DNA of 64,000 nt, taken from assembly GCF_001422445.1 (NCBI RefSeq), contig NZ_LMNA01000026.1:62001-126000 (forward strand), in the 5' to 3' direction. The stretch's first letter is position 1. Each line of letters begins with the position of its first letter. This DNA comes from Pseudorhodoferax sp. Leaf274 (GTDB lineage: Bacteria > Pseudomonadota > Gammaproteobacteria > Burkholderiales > Burkholderiaceae_C). Shown here piece by piece: positions 34,993 through 43,188 of this stretch. The position numbers and the translations under genes were made by a program. The notes beneath the pieces are model-generated. The model worked only from the letters and a program-made list of their open reading frames with translations. It searched no databases and was not told the DNA's origin.

Positions 34993-36960
34993 ATGCGCTC
35001 CTACGCCCCCGCCACGCCCCCAAACGCCCCGAACGCCCCGAACGCGCCCGCCGCGCCTGCGGCCCCTGCCGCCCCACCCCGCTCGGACTGGGCCACCCTG
35101 CGCCGCCTGCTGCCCTACCTGTGGCAGTACAAGTGGCGCGTGGTGTTCGCGCTGGCCTTCATGCTGGGCGCCAAGTTCGCCAACGTGGGCGTGCCGGTGC
35201 TGCTCAAGAACCTCATCGACGCGATGACGATCAAGCCCGGCGACCCGGCCGCGATCCTGGTCGTGCCGCTGGGGCTGCTGCTGGCCTACGGCCTGCTGCG
35301 CCTGTCGACCTCGCTGTTCGCCGAACTGCGCGACTTGGTGTTCTCCAAGGCCACGCAGGGCACGGCGCGCACCATCGCGCTGCAGACCTTCGAGCATCTG
35401 CATGCGCTGTCGCTGCGCTTCCACCTGGAACGCCAGACCGGCGGCATGACGCGCGACATCGAGCGCGGCGTGCGCGGCATCGAGTCGCTGATCTCCTATT
35501 CGCTCTACAGCATCGTGCCCACGCTGGTCGAGGTGGCGCTGGTGCTCTCCATCCTGGCCGTGAAGTTCGATGCCTGGTTCGCCTGGATCACGCTGGCCGC
35601 GCTGGTGCTGTACATCACCTTCACGGTGACGGTGACCGAGTGGCGCACGCAGTTCCGCAAGCAGGTCAACGAGTTCGATTCCACCGCCCACACGCGCGCC
35701 ATCGATTCGCTGCTGAACTACGAGACCGTCAAGTACTTCGGCAACGAACGCTACGAGGCCGGCCGCTACGACGAGAGCCTGGAACGGCTGCGCCGCGCGC
35801 GGCTCAAGAGCCAGAGCACGCTGTCCATGCTCAACACCGGGCAGCAGCTCATCATCGCCGTGGCACTGGTGCTGATGCTCTGGCGCGCCACCCAGGGCGT
35901 GGTGGAAGGCCGCATGACGCTGGGCGACCTGGTCATGGTCAACGCCTTCATGATCCAGCTGTACATCCCGCTCAACTTCCTGGGCGTGCTGTACCGCGAG
36001 ATCAAGCAGAACTTGACCGACCTGGACAAGATGTTCACGCTGATGGAGCGCGAGCGCGAGATCGCCGACGCGCCCGGCGCGCTGCCGCTGGACACCACGC
36101 GCGGCAGCGGCATCCGCTTCGAGAACGTCGATTTCGCCTACGACCCGGCCCGGCCCATCCTGCACGGCGTGAGCCTGGAGATCCCGGACGGCAAGACCGT
36201 CGCCGTGGTCGGCCCTTCGGGCTCGGGCAAGAGCACGCTGGCGCGGCTGCTGTTCCGCTTCTACGACATCAGCCCGCTGCCCCCACGCGTGCCCGCGGCC
36301 CCTGGTGCGCGGCCCTCCGCTGAGGCTGCCGCCGGCCTGGGGCGGCCCGGCGCCGGCGGCGGCAGCATCCGCATCGCCGGGCAGGACATCCGCGCCGTCA
36401 CGCAGGCCAGCGTGCGCCAGGCCATCGGCATCGTGCCGCAGGACACGGTGCTGTTCAACGACACCATCGCCTACAACATCGGCTACGGCCGGCCCGGCGC
36501 GAGCCAGGCCGAGATCGAGGCTGTGGCACGCGCTGCGCGCATCCACGATTTCATCGCGGCCATGCCCCTGGGCTACCAGAGCATGGTGGGCGAGCGGGGA
36601 CTGAAGCTCTCGGGCGGCGAGAAGCAGCGCGTGGCCATCGCGCGCGCGCTGCTCAAGGACCCGCCGATCCTGATCTTCGACGAAGCCACCTCGGCGCTCG
36701 ACTCGGCCAACGAGCGGGCGATCCAGGCCGAGCTGCAGTCGGTGGCGCGCGGGCGCACCACGCTGGTCATCGCGCACCGGCTGTCCACGGTGGTCGATGC
36801 GCACGAGATCCTGGTCATGGAGGCTGGCCGCATCGCCGAGCGCGGCACGCACGCCGAGCTGCTGGCGGCCGGCGGGCGCTATGCGCGCATGTGGGCGTTG
36901 CAGCAGAACGAGCCGGCGCAGGCCGGCGACGCTCACCAGGCTGTCGGATCGACGCCGTAG
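34993..36960 (+). CDS. Atm1/Msb-type ABC exporter (fused membrane and ATPase domains)
   Basis: 655-residue half-transporter with six transmembrane helices (about residues 45-330) and a C-terminal ATPase. It resembles the heavy-metal/Atm1 class: FVLSKATQGTARTIALQTFEHLHALSLRFHLERQTGG and NYETVKYFGNERYE are typical. Walker A is GPSGSGKST (about 409-417), the signature is [15 protein letters not shown] and Walker B ends in IFDEATSALD. The N-terminus has an Asn-Ala-Pro repeat followed by Ala-Pro repeats. A Pro/Ala/Gly-rich insertion of about 29 residues (about 428-456) separates Walker A from the Q-loop strand. Atm1 proteins export glutathione-linked metal or Fe-S compounds. Confidence 0.9.
   Translation: MRSYAPATPPNAPNAPNAPAAPAAPAAPPRSDWATLRRLLPYLWQYKWRVVFALAFMLGAKFANVGVPVLLKNLIDAMTIKPGDPAAILVVPLGLLLAYGLLRLSTSLFAELRDLVFSKATQGTARTIALQTFEHLHALSLRFHLERQTGGMTRDIERGVRGIESLISYSLYSIVPTLVEVALVLSILAVKFDAWFAWITLAALVLYITFTVTVTEWRTQFRKQVNEFDSTAHTRAIDSLLNYETVKYFGNERYEAGRYDESLERLRRARLKSQSTLSMLNTGQQLIIAVALVLMLWRATQGVVEGRMTLGDLVMVNAFMIQLYIPLNFLGVLYREIKQNLTDLDKMFTLMEREREIADAPGALPLDTTRGSGIRFENVDFAYDPARPILHGVSLEIPDGKTVAVVGPSGSGKSTLARLLFRFYDISPLPPRVPAAPGARPSAEAAAGLGRPGAGGGSIRIAGQDIRAVTQASVRQAIGIVPQDTVLFNDTIAYNIGYGRPGASQAEIEAVARAARIHDFIAAMPLGYQSMVGERGLKLSGGEKQRVAIARALLKDPPILIFDEATSALDSANERAIQAELQSVARGRTTLVIAHRLSTVVDAHEILVMEAGRIAERGTHAELLAAGGRYARMWALQQNEPAQAGDAHQAVGSTP
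36328..36360. repeat. Inverted repeat inside the ABC exporter's extra loop
   Basis: GCCGCCGGC (36328-36336) and GCCGGCGGC (36352-36360) are perfect complements with a 15-base loop. They coincide with the in-frame insertion in the ATPase domain, which suggests a small palindromic element that was accepted as coding sequence. Confidence 0.5.
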
Positions 36961-37769
36961 AACGTCTGCAGCTCGGCGTACAGCGCCGGGCGCCCGGCCG
37001 CCAGCTGCGGCCCCTGCTCGAAGAACACCTCGGACGCCACCGCGAAGAACTCGGCCGGGTTGGTCGCCGCGTAGTCGCCCAGCAGGTTGGCCTCGCCCGC
37101 CGCCAGTTGCCGCTGCAGCTGGTCGAACTCGGCCTGCAGCACGCGCGTCCAGCGCGCCGCGCTCATGCCGCGCGGCAGCGGCGGCGCGCCGTTGGACTGG
37201 CCATCGGCCTGGTCGAGCTGGTGCGCGAACTCGTGCACCACCACGTTGCGGCCGTCCGCGGGATCGGCGGCGCCGGCCAGCACGTCGTCCCATGACAGCA
37301 CCACCTGGCCCTGCGACCAGGATTCGCCGGCCAGCACCTGGCGCTCGTCGCGCAGCACGCCGCCGGCACTGTGCTGCACCCGCTCGACCAGGAAGGCGCC
37401 CGGGTACAGCAGCACCTGGCGCAGGTTGTCGAAATGCCCGTCGGGCCGCCCCAGCAGCAGCAGGCAGGCCTGGGCCGCCACCACCACGCGCATGGCCTCG
37501 GTCACCACCAGGCCATTGCAGCCGATGAAGGGCTTCTCGGCGATGAACACCTGCATGCGCTGCTTGAGCCGGAGCTGCAGGTCGGCCGGCAGCCGCCGCA
37601 CCTGGGGCACATGCCGCGCCAGCACGCGGCGCCAGGGCGCGGGAAACGGCTGGCGCGCCAGCGCCCGGCGGCGCCAGGCCCGCCAGGCCGGGGCCAGCGC
37701 AATGCCCAGCACGGCCAGCAGCGCGCCGAGCAGGACGGCGCCGAACAGGGACTGGGACAGCGTGGGCAT
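36933..37769 (-). CDS. mtfA: MtfA-like zinc metallopeptidase (M90 family)
   Basis: 278-residue protein with one N-terminal membrane segment (about residues 7-28) and a peptidase domain. The zinc motif HEFAHQLD (HExxH) is present, followed downstream by the third-ligand region YAATNPAEFFAVASEVFF. In E. coli MtfA binds the repressor Mlc and has aminopeptidase activity; unlike that protein, this one has an N-terminal hydrophobic anchor, as many beta-proteobacterial homologues do. The start at 37769 gives that anchor; an upstream in-frame start is unsupported. It overlaps the ABC exporter gene by 28 bp tail to tail. Confidence 0.88.
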   Translation of the reverse strand: MPTLSQSLFGAVLLGALLAVLGIALAPAWRAWRRRALARQPFPAPWRRVLARHVPQVRRLPADLQLRLKQRMQVFIAEKPFIGCNGLVVTEAMRVVVAAQACLLLLGRPDGHFDNLRQVLLYPGAFLVERVQHSAGGVLRDERQVLAGESWSQGQVVLSWDDVLAGAADPADGRNVVVHEFAHQLDQADGQSNGAPPLPRGMSAARWTRVLQAEFDQLQRQLAAGEANLLGDYAATNPAEFFAVASEVFFEQGPQLAAGRPALYAELQTFYGVDPTAW

Positions 37770-37899
37770 CGGTGGCGCAAGGACTTGGATCTGCGCAGCT
37801 GGAGGCGCGGGCGCGCATTTCAAGCTTTGGAGCGATGGCCCGCATCGCCAAGCACGAGGCATGGGCCCGCGGGTTCTGCGCTACGCTCGCCGGCCCACC

Positions 37900-38826
37900 A
37901 TGGACATCCCCCTTCTTCCCGCCTGGGCCTGGATCCCGATCACGCTGGCCGCCGCGCTGGCGCAGACCGTGCGCAACGCGGCCCAGCGCAGCCTGGTGGG
38001 CCAGGCCGGCCTGCTTTCCGCCACGCTGGCGCGCTTCCTGTACGGGCTGCCGTTCGCGCTGCTGTTCGTGGCGCTGGCGCAGCAGCTGTCGGGCCGGCAG
38101 GTGCCCAGTTTCCATGCCGGCTACTTCGGCTGGGTCGCCGTGGGCGCCGTGGCCCAGCTGCTGGCCACGGCCTGCCTGCTCAAGGCCATGCAGCAGCGCA
38201 ACTTCATCGTCGGCGTGGCGTTCTCCAAGACCGAGGTGCTGCAGGTGGCGCTGTTCTCCACGCTGTTCCTGCACGAGGTGCCGACCTGGCTGGCCGCGCT
38301 GGCCATGCTGCTGGCCACGCTGGGCGTGGTGCTGCTGTCGCTGCCGGCCCGGGTGGGTGCTTCGGGCGGCACGGCGGCCAGCGGCGGCAGCCAGGCCGTG
38401 CTCTACGGCGTGGCCTCGGGCGCGTGCTTCGCGCTGTCGGCGGTGGGCTTTCGCGGTGCGGCGCTGTCCATGACCGACGTGGCGCCCTGGCTGATCGGTG
38501 GCTGGGGTGTGCTGTGGGCGCAGCTGCTGCAAAGCCTGCTGCTGGGCGGCTGGCTCGCGGCGCGCGATCCGGTGGCCCTGGCCACCACGGCGCGCGTGTG
38601 GCGCGTGTCCATCCTGGCCGGTGCCATGGGCGCGCTGGCCTCGATCGGCTGGTTCACGGCCATGGCGATCCAGCCCGCTGCCGACGTGCGCACGCTGGGC
38701 CTGGTCGAGGTGTTCTTCAGCCTGCTGGTGTCGCGCCGCATCTTCCGCGAGAAGCTGCGCGCGGGCGAACGCTGGGGCCTGGCGCTGGTGCTGCTGGGGC
38801 TGGTGGGGATCTGCCTGCAGCTGTAG
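37900..38826 (+). CDS. EamA/DMT-family membrane transporter
   Basis: 308-residue inner-membrane protein with about ten helices and an internal repeat (two EamA halves, about 10-150 and 160-305), the drug/metabolite transporter layout. Distinct segments are SLVGQAGLLSATLARFLYGLPFALLF, NFIVGVAFSKTEVLQVALFSTLFLHE and VRTLGLVEVFFSLLVSRRIFREKL. The substrate is unknown. It is divergent from mtfA and convergent with the dehalogenase gene, with only four bases between the stop codons. Confidence 0.9.
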   Translation: MDIPLLPAWAWIPITLAAALAQTVRNAAQRSLVGQAGLLSATLARFLYGLPFALLFVALAQQLSGRQVPSFHAGYFGWVAVGAVAQLLATACLLKAMQQRNFIVGVAFSKTEVLQVALFSTLFLHEVPTWLAALAMLLATLGVVLLSLPARVGASGGTAASGGSQAVLYGVASGACFALSAVGFRGAALSMTDVAPWLIGGWGVLWAQLLQSLLLGGWLAARDPVALATTARVWRVSILAGAMGALASIGWFTAMAIQPAADVRTLGLVEVFFSLLVSRRIFREKLRAGERWGLALVLLGLVGICLQL

Positions 38827-38830
38827 CCGG

Positions 38831-39727
38831 TCACGGCGCCAGGAACGGCAGCACCGCGTCCAGCAGCGCCTGCGGCGCCTCTTCGGCGATGTAGTGGCCG
38901 CAGGGCAGCGGCCGGCCGCGCACGTCGTCGGCCACGCGCTGCCATTCGGCCAGCGGATCGAAGCAGCGCTGCACCACGCCCTCTTGGCCCCACAGCGCCA
39001 GCAGCGGCACCGTGAGCTTGCGGCCGGCCGAGCGGTCGGCGCGGTCGTGCTCCAGGTCGATGCCGGCCGAGGCGCGGTAGTCCTCGCACAGGCCATGGGC
39101 CGCACCCGGTTGGCGCAGGCCGGCCTCGTAGGCGGCCAGTGCACGCGGATCGAACGGTGCCAGCCCCGCACTGCGCCGGCCCATCACATCGCGCAGGTAG
39201 GCGCCCGGGTCGGCCTCGATCAGCCGCTCGGGCAGCGGCGCGGGCTGGATCAGGAAGAACCAGTGCCAGTAGGCGCGCGCGAAGGCCTCCGTGGTCTGCT
39301 CGTACATGGCCAGCGTGGGCGCGATGTCCAGCAGCACCAGGCGGCGCAAGGCAGCGGCATGGTCGACCGCGAGCCGGTGCGCCACGCGTGCGCCACGGTC
39401 ATGCGCCAGCACATCGAAGCGCGCATGGCCCAGCGACTGCATGAGCCGCAGCATGTCGCGCGCCATCGTGCGCTTGCTGTAGTTGGCGTGGTCGGCATCG
39501 CCGGCCGGCCTGGACGAGCCGCCGTAGCCACGCAGGTCGGCCAGCACCAGCGTGAAACGCTCGGCCAGCTGCGGCGCCACCTTGTGCCAGATCGCGTGCG
39601 TCTGCGGGTGGCCGTGCAGCAGGAGCAGCGGCGGGCCGTCGCCGCCCACCTCCGCGTGGATGTGGATGCCCTCGCCGACCTCGGCCAGGTGCGGACGGAA
39701 GCCCGGGAACAGGGGGGTGTCGTTCAT
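38831..39727 (-). CDS. Haloacetate (fluoroacetate) dehalogenase, alpha/beta hydrolase fold
   Basis: 298-residue hydrolase. Residues known to be essential in fluoroacetate dehalogenases line up almost at identical numbers: nucleophile Asp110 with Arg111 and Arg114 in AHDRGAR (carboxylate binding), Asp134, the halide pocket His155-Trp156 in AYWHWFF, a tyrosine at about 217, and the catalytic histidine at about 278 in CGHYI. It should hydrolyse 2-haloacetates to glycolate. Its start overlaps the leuD stop (ATGA), so it is translated in one operon with leuC-leuD. No signal peptide. Epoxide hydrolases are related but have another cap-domain pattern. Confidence 0.88.
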   Translation of the reverse strand: MNDTPLFPGFRPHLAEVGEGIHIHAEVGGDGPPLLLLHGHPQTHAIWHKVAPQLAERFTLVLADLRGYGGSSRPAGDADHANYSKRTMARDMLRLMQSLGHARFDVLAHDRGARVAHRLAVDHAAALRRLVLLDIAPTLAMYEQTTEAFARAYWHWFFLIQPAPLPERLIEADPGAYLRDVMGRRSAGLAPFDPRALAAYEAGLRQPGAAHGLCEDYRASAGIDLEHDRADRSAGRKLTVPLLALWGQEGVVQRCFDPLAEWQRVADDVRGRPLPCGHYIAEEAPQALLDAVLPFLAP

Positions 39728-40386
39728 GGTGCGATCCTAGCGACGCCGCCATCCAGCCGCTGGCGCGTGCGCGATGCCACATCGCGCAGCCAGGGCTGCT
39801 GCGCCCAGTGCCGCTGCGCGAAGGCCTCGGTCTGCGCGCGGTAGGTCAGCGACAGGCCGATGCTGTCCAGCCCTTCGAGGAACATGCGCCGGTGCCGCGG
39901 CAGCAGGTCGAAGCGGGCCCGCACGCTGCGGCTGGCAAGGGTCTGCGCGGCCACGTCGATGTCGACGGCGTTGGCCGCCGGGTCGTCCGCGTCGTCCATG
40001 AGCTGCGCGACCTGCGCGGGTGGCAGCGCCACCAGCAGCAGCCGGTTGTTCATGGCGTTGGCGTGGAAGATCTCGGCGAAGCTGGGCGCCACGATGGCCT
40101 GGATGCCGAACTGCTGCAGCCCCCAGACGGCATGCTCGCGGCTGGAACCGCAGCCGAAGTTGGAGCCGCCGACCAGCACCGTCACGCCTGCATCGTCGGC
40201 CCGGTTCAGCACGCAGTCCGGCCGCGGCCGGCCCTGCGCGTCGAAGCGCAGGTCGTACAGCAGGCCTTCCTTCAGGCCCGACTTGTCGATGCCGCGCAGG
40301 AACTGCTTGGGCATGATCTGGTCGGTGTCCAGGTTCTCGGTGCGCAACGCGGCCGCGCGGCCCTGGATGCGAAGGTGTGCGGTCAT
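39724..40386 (-). CDS. leuD: 3-isopropylmalate dehydratase small subunit-like protein
   Basis: 220-residue swivelling-domain subunit of the aconitase superfamily. Motifs are TENLDTDQIMPKQFLRGI, VGGSNFGCGSSREHAVWGLQQFGI and ANAMNNRLLLVALP, which hold active-site contacts. With LeuC it would isomerise 2- and 3-isopropylmalate, or hydrate a related substrate. Coupled by ATGA overlaps to leuC upstream and to the dehalogenase downstream. leuB is not nearby, so this could be a second, specialised copy and not the leucine-biosynthesis gene. Confidence 0.87.
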   Translation of the reverse strand: MTAHLRIQGRAAALRTENLDTDQIMPKQFLRGIDKSGLKEGLLYDLRFDAQGRPRPDCVLNRADDAGVTVLVGGSNFGCGSSREHAVWGLQQFGIQAIVAPSFAEIFHANAMNNRLLLVALPPAQVAQLMDDADDPAANAVDIDVAAQTLASRSVRARFDLLPRHRRMFLEGLDSIGLSLTYRAQTEAFAQRHWAQQPWLRDVASRTRQRLDGGVARIAP

Positions 40387-41795
40387 GCCAGAAGCTCCAA
40401 GGTGCGGACATCGGTGATGCGGCCCGTCACGGCCGCCGCCGCGGCCATGGCCGGTCCCATGAGGTGGGTGATGGCGCCGCGGCCCTGGCGCCCTTCGAAG
40501 TTGCGGTTGGTCGTGGATGCGCAGCGCACGCCCTCGGCCAGCACGTCGTCGTTCATGGCCAGGCACATGGAGCACCCCGGATTGCGCCACTCGAAGCCGG
40601 CCGCCAGGAACACCCGGTCCAGCCCCTCGGCCTCGGCTGCCGCCTTCACGGCGCCCGAACCCGGCACGACCATGGCCCGCACGCCGGCGGCCACCTGGCG
40701 GCCGCGCGCGACGCCAGCCGCCGCGCGCAGGTCCTCGATGCGCCCGTTGGTGCACGAGCCGATGAACACGTGCTGGATGGGGGTGCCGGCGATGGCCGCG
40801 CCGGCCGGCAGCCGGGCATAGGCCATGGCACGCTGCGCGCTGCTGCGCGCGGGGCCTGCCGGCAGGTCCGCCAGCTGCGGCACATGGCCGTCGACGGGCA
40901 CCACTTGGTCGGGGCTGGTGCCCCAGCTCACCTGCGGCGCGATCTGGCGGGCGTTCAAGCGGTGCTCCACGTCGAAGACGGCGCCCGCGTCGGTGCGCAG
41001 CTCCTGCCAGGCCGCGAGCGCCGCCGCGCGGTGCGCGGCCAGCTCGGGTGCGCGGGCCAGCACGTAGTCGATGGCCTTGCCGTCCGGTGCCACCAGCGCG
41101 CCGCGCGCGCCGGCCTCCACGGTCATGTTGCACAGCGTGAAGCGGGCCTCGATGGACAGCGCATCGACGGCGCTGCCGCCGTACTCGACCACGCAGCCGC
41201 GCGCGCCCTGCGCGCCGATGCGGCCGATCACGGCCAGCACCAGGTCCTTGGCCGTGCTGCCCGCGGGCAGTTCGCCGTCGATGCGGATGTGCATGCTGCG
41301 CGCGACGCGGTAGGCCAGCGTCTGCGTGGCCAGCACATGCTCGACCTCGGTGGTGCCGATGCCGAAGCCCAGGGCACCGAGCGCGCCGTAGGTCGTGGTG
41401 TGGCTGTCGCCGCAGATGATGACCATGCCGGGGCGGACCATGCCGTGCTCGGGCGCGATGACGTGCTCGATGCCCTGCAGCGCATCGTTGGTGTCGAACA
41501 GCGGGATGCCGAAGCGCGTGCAGTTGTGGTGCAGGTTGCTGGCCTGCAGCGCCGACGCGGCGTCGGCGATCACGCGGACCCGGCCCGGGTGCGTGGGGAT
41601 GATGTGGCTCACGACGGCCACGTTCTGGCCCGGCATGGCCACGCCGCGGCCCTGCTCGGCCAGGCCCGCGAAGGCCTGCGGGCTGGTGTACTCGTTCATG
41701 AGGTGCAGGTCACAGAACAGCAGGATGTTCTCGTCGTCGAGCGCGGCCACGGTGTGGCTGTCGACGAGCTTGCGGTAAAGGGTGCGTGGGTGCAT
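40383..41795 (-). CDS. leuC: 3-isopropylmalate dehydratase large subunit-like protein
   Basis: 470-residue 4Fe-4S hydro-lyase of the aconitase superfamily. The cluster ligands are visible: one cysteine in FIGSCTNGRIEDL and two in WRNPGCSMCLAMN. Other matches are the N-terminal TLYRKLVDSHTV and GDSHTTTYGALGALGFGIGTTEVEHVLATQT. The length matches LeuC. It is the first gene of the leuC-leuD-dehalogenase operon and is divergent from a LysR gene 78 bp away, which probably regulates it. The lack of leuB and the dehalogenase partner suggest a catabolic paralogue; whether it serves leucine synthesis is open. Confidence 0.88.
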   Translation of the reverse strand: MHPRTLYRKLVDSHTVAALDDENILLFCDLHLMNEYTSPQAFAGLAEQGRGVAMPGQNVAVVSHIIPTHPGRVRVIADAASALQASNLHHNCTRFGIPLFDTNDALQGIEHVIAPEHGMVRPGMVIICGDSHTTTYGALGALGFGIGTTEVEHVLATQTLAYRVARSMHIRIDGELPAGSTAKDLVLAVIGRIGAQGARGCVVEYGGSAVDALSIEARFTLCNMTVEAGARGALVAPDGKAIDYVLARAPELAAHRAAALAAWQELRTDAGAVFDVEHRLNARQIAPQVSWGTSPDQVVPVDGHVPQLADLPAGPARSSAQRAMAYARLPAGAAIAGTPIQHVFIGSCTNGRIEDLRAAAGVARGRQVAAGVRAMVVPGSGAVKAAAEAEGLDRVFLAAGFEWRNPGCSMCLAMNDDVLAEGVRCASTTNRNFEGRQGRGAITHLMGPAMAAAAAVTGRITDVRTLELLA

Positions 41796-41851
41796 GGCCC
41801 GGCCATCGTACTGCTGAGCTCCGGAACAATAATGCGCACCGCCATCACAGG

Positions 41852-41866
41852 TTTCATTACCGGAAA
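41852..41866. promoter_or_regulatory. Possible LysR binding site between leuC and lysR
   Basis: TTTC (41852-41855) and GAAA (41863-41866) form a dyad with seven bases between, in the 78-bp divergent region, about 8 bp before the lysR start. This position fits a LysR box controlling both genes. The arms are short, so confidence is limited. Confidence 0.35.
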
Positions 41867-41873
41867 CTCACCA

Positions 41874-42788
41874 ATGAGCGCGATCACCGACCTCGCCTTC
41901 TTCTCGCAGCTGGTCAAGGCCGGCAACTTCACGGGGGCCGCCCAGGAGCTGGGCAACACGCCGGCCGCGGTCAGCAAGCGGCTGGCCGCCATCGAGCGCC
42001 GGCTCGGCGTGCGCCTGCTGCAGCGGACCACGCGGCGCATCGGCCTCACGCCCGAGGGCGAGATGTACCTCGTCGAAGGCGCGCGCGTGCTGGCCGACCT
42101 GGAAGCGCTGGAGCGGGCCGTCTCCGGCAGCAGCGAGAAGCCGGCCGGCCTGCTGCGCGTGGCCGCCACGCTGGGCTTCGGCCGCAAGCACATTGCGCCC
42201 GCGCTGTCCGGCTTCGCCCGCCAGTTCCCGGCCGTCGAGCTGCAGCTGCAACTGACGGACCGGCCGGTCGACCTGGTCGGCCAGGGCCTGGACCTGCAGA
42301 TCCGGCTCGGTGAACTGCCCGACTCCAACCTCACCGCGCGGCTGCTCGCGCGCAACAGGCGCGTGCTGTGCGCCTCGGCCGCCTACCTGGCCGCGGCCGG
42401 CACGCCAGCGCATCCGCGCGAACTGGCGCGCCACGCCTGCCTGTTCATCCGCGAGCACGACGAGACCTTCGGCACCTGGCAGCTGCAGTGCGGCGGGCGG
42501 GCGGAGAAGGTCAAGGTGCGCGGCCCGCTGGCGGCCAACGACGGCGAGAGCGTGGTGGGCTGGGCGCTGGACGGCCACGGCATCCTGATGCGTTCGCTCT
42601 GGGAAGTGGCACCGCTGCTGCGCTCGGGCCGGCTGCGGCCGGTGCTGGCGGAATGGGCCCTGCCGGCCGCCGATGTGCACGCCGTGTTTCCCACGCGCAG
42701 CCACTTGTCGGCCAAGACACGTGCACTCGTGGATTTCCTGCTCGCGGCGTTCGAGCCCCACCGCCGCGATGGCGACGGTGGCTGGTGA
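41874..42788 (+). CDS. LysR-family transcriptional regulator divergent from leuCD-dehalogenase
   Basis: 304-residue LysR protein. The helix-turn-helix reads FFSQLVKAGNFTGAAQELGNTPAAVSKRLAAIE, then RTTRRIGLTPEGEMYLVEG, followed by an effector domain with PVDLVGQGLDLQIRLGELPDSNL, a pattern of the CrgA-like subgroup. The ATG at 41874 gives the family N-terminus; an ATG at 41832 would add 14 residues. It likely responds to the substrate of the divergent operon. Confidence 0.92.
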   Translation: MSAITDLAFFSQLVKAGNFTGAAQELGNTPAAVSKRLAAIERRLGVRLLQRTTRRIGLTPEGEMYLVEGARVLADLEALERAVSGSSEKPAGLLRVAATLGFGRKHIAPALSGFARQFPAVELQLQLTDRPVDLVGQGLDLQIRLGELPDSNLTARLLARNRRVLCASAAYLAAAGTPAHPRELARHACLFIREHDETFGTWQLQCGGRAEKVKVRGPLAANDGESVVGWALDGHGILMRSLWEVAPLLRSGRLRPVLAEWALPAADVHAVFPTRSHLSAKTRALVDFLLAAFEPHRRDGDGGW

Positions 42789-42937
42789 GTGCACGCCCGC
42801 CAGTCGCCGCACGGCAACGGACGGCGCGCCGCCCCGCGTAGGCGGAGAACCACGCCGACACGGCGTTGCGGCCCGGCGCCTCGCGGCCTCTTTGCGCAGA
42901 TGCTGGCCGGTGTGTCTCCCCACCCCGAAAGCATCCC

Positions 42938-43156
42938 ATGCGCAATCCCTGGACGAAGAAGAACCCCATGATGAGCATGTGGCTCAGCGCAGCCAACAAG
43001 GCCGTGGGAAGTGCGCGTGGCCAGGCGACGGCAGCCACCAAGCGGCAGCTGGCCACCACGCAGACGGAAGCGACCCGCAGCGTGCTGGACTTCTGGACCG
43101 GCGCCACGGCCAAGCCGGCGGCGAAACCAGCCGCCAAGCGCAAGGCGCGCCGCTGA
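42938..43156 (+). CDS. Small basic protein, function unknown
   Basis: 72 residues, not assigned to a known function. It begins MRNPWTKKNPMMSMWLSAAN, has a helical Ala/Thr/Gln-rich middle with QATAATKRQLATTQTEAT, a VLDFWTGA segment, and ends in a Lys/Ala/Pro/Arg-rich tail (AKPAAKPAAKRKARR) similar to nucleic-acid- or granule-binding tails. The amphipathic middle and basic tail resemble small phasin-like granule proteins of beta-proteobacteria, but this is a guess. It stands alone between a LysR gene and the end of the sulfonate-type ABC operon. Confidence 0.6.
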   Translation: MRNPWTKKNPMMSMWLSAANKAVGSARGQATAATKRQLATTQTEATRSVLDFWTGATAKPAAKPAAKRKARR

Positions 43157-43188
43157 CTGTCAGGTGCCGGCACTGCCGCCGGCAGCGC

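Noticed and set aside
34588..39171. A 1527-codon open frame on the minus strand across several genes
   Set aside because: It crosses the thioesterase, ABC exporter, MtfA, EamA and dehalogenase genes, changes character with each, and has Arg/Ala/His-rich shadow composition; it is an artefact of GC-rich codon positions.
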